Shown here: piece by piece, positions 15,982-22,813 of the stretch | Position numbering within the stretch: the stretch's first letter is position 1 | Layout: each line of letters begins with the position of its first letter | Assembly: GCA_043421945.1 (NCBI GenBank) | Contig: JBHOGO010000068.1 | Location: 1 to 26,192 of the forward strand | Reading direction: 5' to 3' | Length of the DNA stretch: 26,192 nucleotides | From: Thaumasiovibrio sp043421945 | GTDB taxonomy: Bacteria; Pseudomonadota; Gammaproteobacteria; Enterobacterales; Vibrionaceae | Program-made: the position numbers and the translations under genes | Notes under the pieces: model-generated | The model's database searches: none | The model's input: only the letters and a program-made list of their open reading frames with translations | What the model was told of the DNA's origin: nothing

Positions 15982-16008
15982 AAGCCTGCTTTTAAAGCAG
16001 GCTTTTTT
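15982..16008 (+). terminator. Rho-independent terminator of the tRNA-Val cluster
   Basis: AAGCCTGC and GCAGGCTT pair around a TTTTAAA loop and are followed by a T run, ending the tRNA transcript 10 bases after the last tRNA. Confidence 0.93.
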
Positions 16009-16018
16009 GCGTTTGGGG

Positions 16019-16112
16019 TTAGAAAAGATAATGCTTGTATAACGATTGAATAGCGTCTGATCGTGGCCGAAGTCGTCTGGGGGACCATTGGGGGACTATA
16101 AGGCTTTTCTAA
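16019..16112. repeat. Possible island edge: G-rich direct repeats inside an inverted repeat
   Basis: TGGGGGAC occurs at 16078-16085 and 16089-16096 (period 11). The segment is flanked by TTAGAAAAG (16019-16027) and CTTTTCTAA (16104-16112), a perfect 9-bp inverted repeat. G-run direct repeats of this kind are commonly seen between a tRNA attachment site and a tyrosine-recombinase gene in integrated islands. No integrase gene is present here, so only the edge sequence would remain. The attachment role is an inference. Confidence 0.45.
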
Positions 16113-16188
16113 TTTAATATTCTACGGTGAACAATGACCCCTATCCCGCATTCGACACCATATTCGTAACCTGAATCAAACTACTCAT

Positions 16189-16725
16189 TCAAAGCGCTGC
16201 TAACCGAGTATTGGTAGCAGTCACTAGCTCTCGAAAAAATCTAATGCACTTATCAAGCTCTTCACGCTTTACGATGTGCGCTTCAGTTTTATCCGTGTGA
16301 GCACGGTGAACAGCCTCTCCTCGTTTTTTTAACCATTTGTTGAGTTGTGCTCTAGCTTCATCAGCGGTTTGAACATTATTCCAAACCCAAGCTTCGGTGA
16401 CATCAATTCCGAAAAATTCTTCAAATATAGCTTTCGTTTTCCTAGAGCCAGGATTGTGAAAATACTTAAGCTGCTCCTCTAAACGATTCTCTATTATTTG
16501 TCCTAGTTGAGACCCCTTAACGACTCCATACTTCGCATCAACAAGCTCTTTTGCTATGTCTTCTACATAGGTTTCCCAAGCAGTAAGGGTCATAATCAAA
16601 GTAGCTCTCTTGAGGACCTCTGGAGGTTGGGAGTTGGAGTGACATCCGTTTAACTGATCGTAACAATCTAATAATTGCTCTGCGTCTGAGATCGCATACT
16701 CAAAATTGGCTTTCGCTTCTGACAT
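16189..16725 (-). CDS. HEPN-domain protein, RiboL-PSP/MAE-type putative RNase
   Basis: A 178-residue, mainly helical protein. It carries the HEPN signature R-x4-H as RGEAVH in KKRGEAVHRAH near residue 135, and an aromatic/acidic helix LTAWETYVEDIAKEL near 48-62 like that of the RiboL-PSP-HEPN (MAE_28990) group. HEPN proteins with this motif are usually metal-independent RNases used in toxin or defence systems. The ATG at 16725 has AGGACAAAGG upstream. It is 160 bases downstream of the VWA gene on the same strand, with its own upstream repeat GTTCAATAA (16800-16808 and 16819-16827), so it may be separately controlled. It could be an effector of the island or an unrelated toxin gene; no obvious antitoxin partner is adjacent. 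Confidence 0.75.
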   Translation of the reverse strand: MSEAKANFEYAISDAEQLLDCYDQLNGCHSNSQPPEVLKRATLIMTLTAWETYVEDIAKELVDAKYGVVKGSQLGQIIENRLEEQLKYFHNPGSRKTKAIFEEFFGIDVTEAWVWNNVQTADEARAQLNKWLKKRGEAVHRAHTDKTEAHIVKREELDKCIRFFRELVTATNTRLAAL

Positions 16726-16885
16726 CCTTTGTCCTAGTAATCATGACTATATGCATGAAGTGGAATTTACCATATTTAGGCTTAAATCATGATAACTAGG
16801 TTCAATAAAGTTGAGTTAGTTCAATAAGCTAATAGCTCTCGGTTGCTACTAGTGCGTAGATCTGAAGACAAATGCCAACAATTGA

Positions 16886-18433
16886 CTAACCCTTTAAATC
16901 AACCCACTCTGAGAAATAGTGAATAGGGCTACAAATTTTCCTCATTGATGTGTAGTGAGAGTTACCGATTTGAATACCATGGACTTGTAAGCCCTGCTTT
17001 TCTCTTCTATTGCTAATTTTCCTACTCAAACCAGAAGACACTGGAAATTCACCATCGCTCACCAACAAGATATCCGCTTTGTACCACTCTTCTGAGTCAC
17101 ACTTTTTCAGCGCTTTGTTGAGGGGGCCCTCAGCATCAGTACCACCTCCAAAAGACATTGTCAGGAAGTTAAGTAACTCATTAAACCCAGAAGCACCTAG
17201 CGTCAGATCAAGTTCACTAACTTCCCCTTTATTTCCAAAAAGATAAACGTAGCATCGCCGTTTTTCTTTGTTAGCCACTTTCAAACATTCCAGAACCGTC
17301 GCTTTAGCAATGTTTTCTGGTAAACCTATCATAGAGCCTGAGGTATCTAAACAGATCACCATTGGCCCTCGACACTTGTTGGTCTTATCGCCCTGCTTTT
17401 CGCCCATACTCACTTGTTCTATTAACTCTTCAGTTTCCAGGATCTCAGTCCCTTCAACTGAGTAAGAAAGTAAAGCATGTTCTGCTCGCTTGGCGTGCCA
17501 CAGTTTTTTAAGTACAGGATTGGTTAACAGTAAGGCTTCTTGGGGCAACATTCTAGAGATCGAATCCGAACGAGTAATGCCTTTAGTTTCCATAGGAACA
17601 AGAGGTGTCGTTACATACTTATCATGTCTGGAAGCGACACTCATTTTGATTATAATTTCCTCAAGGATTGGGCCCTCAGCTTGCTCGTCACGCCCTAAAT
17701 CTCGAATCAAGCTTTGTAATTTGGGAAGCTTTTTAACAAGCTTGTTTAACCGAACAATATCGAACCATCCATGGCTTTGAAAAACACCTTTTGATAAATC
17801 AAAACCTAAACCTGTGATCAACCCAAGTTCAGTAAATACCTCTTCTAATTGAGCCCATACTGCTTGCCTCTCTTGCCATACACCAGGCAAGATACCAACA
17901 CTATCCTGCTCAGAGAGCAGCTTCTGCCAGATCTCTTCTGAGGCAGTTTCGGCAATTCTTGTTTGCTGAGCATTAGTGAGAGAAATAGGTTTAGTTTGTT
18001 TGCGCTTGTTCTTTCTCTTCTCTAAAGCTTGCTTGATTTGGTTTAACGCTTCATCTTCCAACTTCTTAATCAAGTCAGTCACCATAGGTGATGCTTGAGA
18101 TTGAAGTTTATCAATTATAGAAAGAATGTCAGTTAGCAGAGCATCTGTGACCTCTCCACTTTGAGCGCAGTACCGACTTAATCCGGTTTCTTCTACCACT
18201 TTGCAAATTGCATTCGTCAGTGGTTGAGGCGCTAAGGGACTTAAACTCGTCGGACTCCCTCCCATAAGAAGCTCATTTCTAGAATTAACTAAAGACTCGC
18301 ACCGCTCTACTAACTCACCATTGGTATTTGTAATAACGGCCGGAAGAAACGTCTCCGGCACATTATCGAGATATGTTAATTGGCTATCCAAGTTGAATAA
18401 CGGAGATTGAACCTGATATGACTCGCTAATCAC
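16886..18433 (-). CDS. ViaA-like von Willebrand factor A domain protein
   Basis: A 515-residue protein similar in layout to ViaA. The long helical N-terminal half contains a basic stretch (KKRKNKRKQTK-like, about 138-150), and the C-terminal half is a VWA domain with a complete MIDAS metal site: DTSGS at about 363-367, Thr in GGGTDAEGP at about 432 and SDGE at about 459-462. VWA proteins of this type work with MoxR ATPases as metal-dependent chaperone pairs. The start is taken as GTG 18433, which has AAGGAG 7 bases upstream and overlaps the stop of the MoxR gene by 8 bases; a longer frame starts at 18457. The tight overlap implies translational coupling with its AAA+ partner. It lacks a signal peptide and is probably cytoplasmic. 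Confidence 0.88.
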   Translation of the reverse strand: MISESYQVQSPLFNLDSQLTYLDNVPETFLPAVITNTNGELVERCESLVNSRNELLMGGSPTSLSPLAPQPLTNAICKVVEETGLSRYCAQSGEVTDALLTDILSIIDKLQSQASPMVTDLIKKLEDEALNQIKQALEKRKNKRKQTKPISLTNAQQTRIAETASEEIWQKLLSEQDSVGILPGVWQERQAVWAQLEEVFTELGLITGLGFDLSKGVFQSHGWFDIVRLNKLVKKLPKLQSLIRDLGRDEQAEGPILEEIIIKMSVASRHDKYVTTPLVPMETKGITRSDSISRMLPQEALLLTNPVLKKLWHAKRAEHALLSYSVEGTEILETEELIEQVSMGEKQGDKTNKCRGPMVICLDTSGSMIGLPENIAKATVLECLKVANKEKRRCYVYLFGNKGEVSELDLTLGASGFNELLNFLTMSFGGGTDAEGPLNKALKKCDSEEWYKADILLVSDGEFPVSSGLSRKISNRREKQGLQVHGIQIGNSHYTSMRKICSPIHYFSEWVDLKG

Positions 18434-19943
18434 AGAGTTCTCCTTCAATTGCATCACTATTATCTGAATTTAGGGCTAAAGTTGGTGATTTTTCTAGGGG
18501 TAAATTTTTAAATCCTGACTCCAGCGAAGCAACCCTTTTAAGTATTTTGTCACCCTCTTTGAGAGAGATTTGAAGTGCAGTGGATACTTCAGACAATAAG
18601 TTTTTCTCTAACCAAAGATGATTATCAAAGTACCCTGAAACCTCTGATAGTTCTTTGTTCACATTGTTATAATGGTCTTCAACGCTGCTTCTTAGTTTTT
18701 TGATTTCTCTAACTCGACCATCAATATGAGCTTTCGAAAATGAACTATTTAGAGGAATTGATGTGTTTTTAACTTCATCAAAAATTGGCTTGTTATCTCC
18801 CCTGTAACCACGCTTATCAGTAGTCTCTTCTTTATAGTTATTATCCCAGTACAACAAATCACCGCGGTTATTTTTCTTGTGGTACTTACTAACCTCTTCG
18901 ACGACTTCATTACCTTCTCGGTCATGATACAAAGGACGCCCTTTAGAGTCTAGTTTATGAGTAAGTTGATCTTCCTTCAGTTTTGTTTCCCATGCTTTAA
19001 TAACTTGCAATAGGCGTGATGGTGGCGTTTTGCCATCAACAGTCACCAAGCGCTTGTAAAGATCTTGAAGGCCCTCAAATTGCTCCGGCTGCTCCCATAA
19101 ACAATGCGGCAAAATCCAAGTATCGTAAATACGGGTTTCATTAAAGCCTGAAGTGAAGGCTGACACTTTCATTAATTTCACCAGCTTACGCCAACGGCGG
19201 TCAGATACGTAAATCTCTTGTGACGACAAGTAATTACGAAATTCTTTACATGCTTCTCTCGTTGCCACTGTCAACTCAACTTTCTCAGCTAGGCGCTGTA
19301 CCTCATTTAGATCTTCAACCTTCAAACGTACATTGAGTTCTGGGTCGAATCCCTCTAATGCCCCACAAAGTAATGCATCAAACGACTCTGTGGATACAGG
19401 CGACACATAAGAACGCAAAATAAATCTATCGTATAAAGCGCTGAGCTCTTCCCCTTCCGGTAACTCATTACTCGCCGCCACAACAGAGATTAAAGGAACA
19501 TTGACCCTTGTATTGCCATTATCGAACTGGCGTTCATTCAATAGGGTTAGTAGGCTATTCAAAATTGCACTATTTGCTTTGAAGATTTCATCCACAAAAG
19601 CCACGGATGCTTCAGGGAGATAACCACTGGTGAGTCGATTATAACGATCTTCTTCTAGAGCTTTGATTGATAGCGGCCCAAACAGCTCTTCTGGTACAGA
19701 AAAGCGCGTCACCAATCGTTCAAAGTAATTAGCTTCAACAAAGATATTTTTCAATCGCTTTGCCAGTTCACTCTTAGCGGTTCCTGGAGGGCCAATGAGT
19801 AAGACATGCTCACCAGAAAGTGCAGCTAACATCATTAATTTAACTTGGTGCTCTCTTTCTAATAATCCATCACTCATCTGAGCCATTAGAGTTTGTAGCT
19901 TGCCTTTTCTGTTCATCGTTGTTGCGCATACTGTCGTTGTCAC
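18426..19943 (-). CDS. RavA-like MoxR AAA+ ATPase with unusual insert
   Basis: A 505-residue protein. The AAA+ core matches RavA closely in order: Walker A GPPGTAKS at 51-58, TRFSVPEELFGPLSIKALEE at 79-98, LTSGYLPEA, Walker B VAFVDEI at 114-120, sensor 1 AASNE at 156-160 and YDRF at 171-174. YVSDRRWRKLVKLM near 245-258 marks the helical lid. After that, instead of a recognisable LARA domain, residues of about 325-395 hold charged Tyr/Gly/Asp-rich segments (GRPLYHDREGNEV, then NRGDLLYWDNNY, then NKPIFDE), and a helical C-terminal segment with WLEKNLL follows. It probably remodels a target with the VWA partner encoded directly downstream. GTG at 19943 has AGAAGGA upstream. Confidence 0.9.
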   Translation of the reverse strand: MTTTVCATTMNRKGKLQTLMAQMSDGLLEREHQVKLMMLAALSGEHVLLIGPPGTAKSELAKRLKNIFVEANYFERLVTRFSVPEELFGPLSIKALEEDRYNRLTSGYLPEASVAFVDEIFKANSAILNSLLTLLNERQFDNGNTRVNVPLISVVAASNELPEGEELSALYDRFILRSYVSPVSTESFDALLCGALEGFDPELNVRLKVEDLNEVQRLAEKVELTVATREACKEFRNYLSSQEIYVSDRRWRKLVKLMKVSAFTSGFNETRIYDTWILPHCLWEQPEQFEGLQDLYKRLVTVDGKTPPSRLLQVIKAWETKLKEDQLTHKLDSKGRPLYHDREGNEVVEEVSKYHKKNNRGDLLYWDNNYKEETTDKRGYRGDNKPIFDEVKNTSIPLNSSFSKAHIDGRVREIKKLRSSVEDHYNNVNKELSEVSGYFDNHLWLEKNLLSEVSTALQISLKEGDKILKRVASLESGFKNLPLEKSPTLALNSDNSDAIEGELCD

Positions 19944-19967
19944 AATAAAATCCTTCTATTTATATCG

Positions 19968-20255
19968 TTAGCGTAAATTGGGCAACGGATATACCGGGCA
20001 CCACACGCGTAAATCAGCCAATGTTGTTTTCTTTACGAAAAGTTCTGTTGTTCCAAGTAATTTGAGCATTTCTTCTGTAATTTGATCTTCGCTTACTCCC
20101 GGTTGCACCACTTTTTGATCTTCACGACTGCTGGTGAGCTCAAACGAGCGACGTCCGAATCTCTCGACTCTATTTCCAGGTACTCGGATATCTGGAAACG
20201 AAAATGATGGGATTGTTAAAGTAGTAAGATTAACGTCCGTCATATTCGCTGGCAT
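19968..20255 (-). CDS. Unrecognised 95-residue protein, first gene of the MoxR-VWA operon
   Basis: This 95-residue product is not recognised. It begins with a Thr/Pro/Phe-rich segment (TIPSFSFPDIRVPGNRVERF) and ends with a short helix plus WCPVYPLPN. No signal peptide or membrane span is seen. It is 24 bases upstream of the RavA-like gene on the same strand, with a promoter-like sequence before it, so it is probably the first gene of a three-gene transcript. Start ATG 20255 or ATG 20243; neither has a strong Shine-Dalgarno sequence. Its placement suggests an adaptor or regulator of the ATPase, but nothing in the sequence proves this. Confidence 0.6.
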   Translation of the reverse strand: MPANMTDVNLTTLTIPSFSFPDIRVPGNRVERFGRRSFELTSSREDQKVVQPGVSEDQITEEMLKLLGTTELFVKKTTLADLRVWCPVYPLPNLR

Positions 20256-20350
20256 CTCGATTCGTAAATATTAATGCAACAATGCAATCAACAAGCATGC
20301 CAAACACTAAAAGCATGATTTAATTGAACCTTTACGAGTTACCACAGTTT

Positions 20351-20380
20351 TATATAGTAATCATTCTTTTTAAAAGTAAA
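20351..20380 (-). promoter_or_regulatory. Possible promoter of the MoxR-VWA operon
   Basis: On the minus strand, TTTACT (20380-20375) and TATATA (20356-20351) are 18 bases apart, in the AT-rich gap between the terminator and the 95-residue gene. Each box matches four of six consensus bases. Confidence 0.35.
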
Positions 20381-20402
20381 TATTCTTACATCAAATTAGT
20401 GG

Positions 20403-20436
20403 TATAAAAAAACCGCCATACAGTGAATGGCGGTTT
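20403..20436 (-). terminator. Rho-independent terminator after the PLD gene
   Basis: On the minus strand AAACCGCCAT pairs with ATGGCGGTTT around a 7-base loop and is followed by a run of T. It lies just after the PLD stop codon and separates the helicase/ATPase/PLD operon from the MoxR/VWA operon. Confidence 0.93.
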
Positions 20437-20441
20437 AGTAT

Positions 20442-21353
20442 TTATGGTGCTAATGCTTCTTGCGTACCAATAATGGCAATTGGATCTCCTTGACGAATAG
20501 CTGTGTTTGAAAACTTACGATACTCAGCGTGTCTAGCAGTCTCTGCAAGACGATTAATATTGACTTCGATTGCACCTAGATAATTAGCTTCATCTAAGCC
20601 ATGCCCAAATGAATACCCAACTTGTTTAGTTAACACAAATCGATCATGCATGAGATTCGACGGCCAAATAGATAGTTCTAACTCGAATCCAGCTGGTAAT
20701 AGTGGTTGAATATGGTCCTCAAGGCCTCTCTGCAAAACAGCTTTTGTTTTACCTCCTTGGAGAGCTGTATACACTAGCGCTCTTCGGCACGGACGGCGGC
20801 CACCAGAAAGTCGTTCAATGAACTTAATAAAAGGCCTTCTATATCTATCATCAGAAGGGTGAAAGTAAGGATCAATAAACATAGCAATATCAGCTAGCGA
20901 AAGTGACATGGAAATAGCACCAGCTAACGCTTCTGCATTTCTAGGTACGCTATTGGTTTGATTTATTATCCAATCTTCTGGCTGATTAAACATCATACTT
21001 GCGTAGTCATATTCACTATTTGCTTCATTAAAGATAGATGTAATTATCGCTTGAATAGCGAAGCTCTCCTTCGCATGTCTAGCTTGATCTAACCATTCAT
21101 CAATATGCTCAGGCACTGTAATGCCTGAGATCAAAGATGTATCACAAAGTTTTCTGAGCTCATCAAAGCACTTCCTGCGTTCTACAGGTTGTAAACCCAT
21201 AGTACGTATACTTGCTTGTTGTGCCCTTACCCAGTTTTTTGGGATTGCAGAAACAACTCTGCCCTGCTCAGCCCGAAAGTCCGTGAAGAAACGCTGTAAA
21301 GCATCTAAGTTTCTCGTGTAGGCGGCGGGGTCAACGGCATATTCTCTGATCAT
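20442..21353 (-). CDS. PLD-like protein of a defence-type operon
   Basis: A 303-residue protein. The C-terminal half has MFIDPYFHP near 158-165 and the signature LMHDRFVLT at 234-242 followed by GYSFGHGLDE near 246-255. This matches phospholipase-D-like domains in which H-D-R replaces the classical H-x-K motif and a G-H-G-[LF]-[DE] loop follows. Only one such motif is seen, so a dimer may be needed, and catalysis is uncertain because the Lys is not conserved. The N-terminal half is helical and unassigned. The ATG at 21353 lies two bases after the stop of the ATPase, indicating translational coupling. Comparable PLD proteins (for example DrmC of DISARM) occur with DUF1998 helicases. Nucleolytic function is inferred. 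Confidence 0.72.
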   Translation of the reverse strand: MIREYAVDPAAYTRNLDALQRFFTDFRAEQGRVVSAIPKNWVRAQQASIRTMGLQPVERRKCFDELRKLCDTSLISGITVPEHIDEWLDQARHAKESFAIQAIITSIFNEANSEYDYASMMFNQPEDWIINQTNSVPRNAEALAGAISMSLSLADIAMFIDPYFHPSDDRYRRPFIKFIERLSGGRRPCRRALVYTALQGGKTKAVLQRGLEDHIQPLLPAGFELELSIWPSNLMHDRFVLTKQVGYSFGHGLDEANYLGAIEVNINRLAETARHAEYRKFSNTAIRQGDPIAIIGTQEALAP

Positions 21354-21355
21354 CC

Positions 21356-22798
21356 TTACACCTCTCCGTAGCGCTCTTCAAAGAAACCTTCCGGCCAATC
21401 AAGTTCGAAATCCCCACTGTCTGTAATACGCTGGCGTTGATAATGAATTTCATCGTCGTGCTTAAACACATTGATGACACTAGTCACATCAGGCGTTATT
21501 GAAAGTGTCCCTTCATCTACCGTTCTTCTGAGAAGGCGTAACATCAAGTGTTCGCTATGAGTTTCGATGAGAAACATTCTATCTGGATTCTTCTTGATCG
21601 CTTCTATCATCATATCCCCCAAAGCTAACTGCCATTTAGGATGAATATGTAATTCAGGTTGCTCACACGACACAATAAGGTCTTGCTCAAGCGATGTAGC
21701 GACTACAAATGGAAACACTTGTGATACGCCGACACCGACGCTTGATGGCAATAAAGGGATACCTGTGTATGAATCTTTGAGGATAACTGTTTTTTCGGTC
21801 AAGCTAACTTCGCCATGTGACAGTGATTCAAAGTTATAGTTAGTACCAAAGAATTCACTACTTTCAAACTTTTCGTTGGTTTTGGCTTTAACCCTTTCAT
21901 CCGAATAAGCGAACATCTCCCACCCGGCAGTACCATCATACCAACGTTCAGAGGTACTCGTAGGATTCAGTAAAAACGAACGAGATGGAAGCACTCTCAG
22001 GGGGCCTATATGAAGTAGATTCTCTAGCTTTTTAATCAGTATTTTTATTGGTGACAGTGCGATTTGAGACATAACTCCTTCCACCAATAACCTAGCGCAA
22101 GAAGGATGCTCACTATTGATTAATTCCCACGAAAAAGGATACCTTGATAAATCTATCCTTTTGGACAGCTTGGGTAGAGCATCAACTGATTTAATCTGAA
22201 TTTCTCCCCACAAGTTGTTTAAACCTTCTGATTGCTCGATCTCCACACTATCAATTCCGCTATTAACGAGGGGGCTAAAAATAGGGATCGAAATATAATG
22301 TTTACCTTCAGTCGCAAGTGATTTAAACACTATACCGTCGGACACTCGGCTTTCGTAGCGACTTATGAATACACTGTTCTTTTGTCGGTCCCAACGTATG
22401 TCTATCTCAAAACTCAACACTTCAGCCTCAAAATCAGGCGAGGTGTTGAGCGCTTCTTCCACTAGTTCTCTTTCAGGCTCTGATAAGTAATCATCCCAGA
22501 TGTCTATAGCACCGTCACTAAAATCTAAAGTAGCACCTAGCGTGATAACACCATTTAAATCCTTACCATGTACCAGATTGTGAAACCCACCAAAATAAAG
22601 AGCTTCGCCTGCTATTGAACTGTGTTGTGCATCAAAGTTCCGCTTCGCAATTACCTCGTACAAATATAGCAATGCATGCAAAACAGTACTTTTACCCGTA
22701 CTATTAGCACCAAAGAAAAGTGTGATAGGTGCCAAAGGGATGACAGCCTTTTTCTTTATTCCCTTAAAACCACCAATAGTCAGCGACGTTATTTTCAT
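21356..22798 (-). CDS. RecF/SMC-like AAA ATPase, DUF3696 type
   Basis: A 480-residue ABC-type ATPase. The N terminus has MKITSLTIGGFKGI and Walker A GANSTGKST at 30-38. The C-terminal half carries a signature-like SVGVGVSQ at 353-360, Walker B LIVSCEQPELHIHP at 374-387 and the switch IETHSEHLMLRLLRR near 411-425. The end, DWPEGFFEERYGEV, is typical of DUF3696-containing ATPases, which occur in OLD-like and other defence loci. No TOPRIM domain is fused. It starts 15 bases after the helicase stop, and its last codon is followed two bases later by the PLD start. In context it probably supplies an ATP-driven sensor or regulator for the PLD component. The family is fairly sure; the activity is inferred. 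Confidence 0.85.
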   Translation of the reverse strand: MKITSLTIGGFKGIKKKAVIPLAPITLFFGANSTGKSTVLHALLYLYEVIAKRNFDAQHSSIAGEALYFGGFHNLVHGKDLNGVITLGATLDFSDGAIDIWDDYLSEPERELVEEALNTSPDFEAEVLSFEIDIRWDRQKNSVFISRYESRVSDGIVFKSLATEGKHYISIPIFSPLVNSGIDSVEIEQSEGLNNLWGEIQIKSVDALPKLSKRIDLSRYPFSWELINSEHPSCARLLVEGVMSQIALSPIKILIKKLENLLHIGPLRVLPSRSFLLNPTSTSERWYDGTAGWEMFAYSDERVKAKTNEKFESSEFFGTNYNFESLSHGEVSLTEKTVILKDSYTGIPLLPSSVGVGVSQVFPFVVATSLEQDLIVSCEQPELHIHPKWQLALGDMMIEAIKKNPDRMFLIETHSEHLMLRLLRRTVDEGTLSITPDVTSVINVFKHDDEIHYQRQRITDSGDFELDWPEGFFEERYGEV

Positions 22799-22813
22799 AT
22801 TTAACCTTTATGC

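Noticed and set aside
15903..16088. Minus-strand ORF of 61 residues containing YRARTSDPLLV
   Set aside because: It runs antisense through the tRNA-Val(TAC) gene and its terminator; this peptide is a familiar false translation of tRNA DNA.
18434..18457. Earlier start for the VWA protein at 18457
   Set aside because: The GTG at 18433 has a perfect AAGGAG at good spacing, while the earlier start has none.
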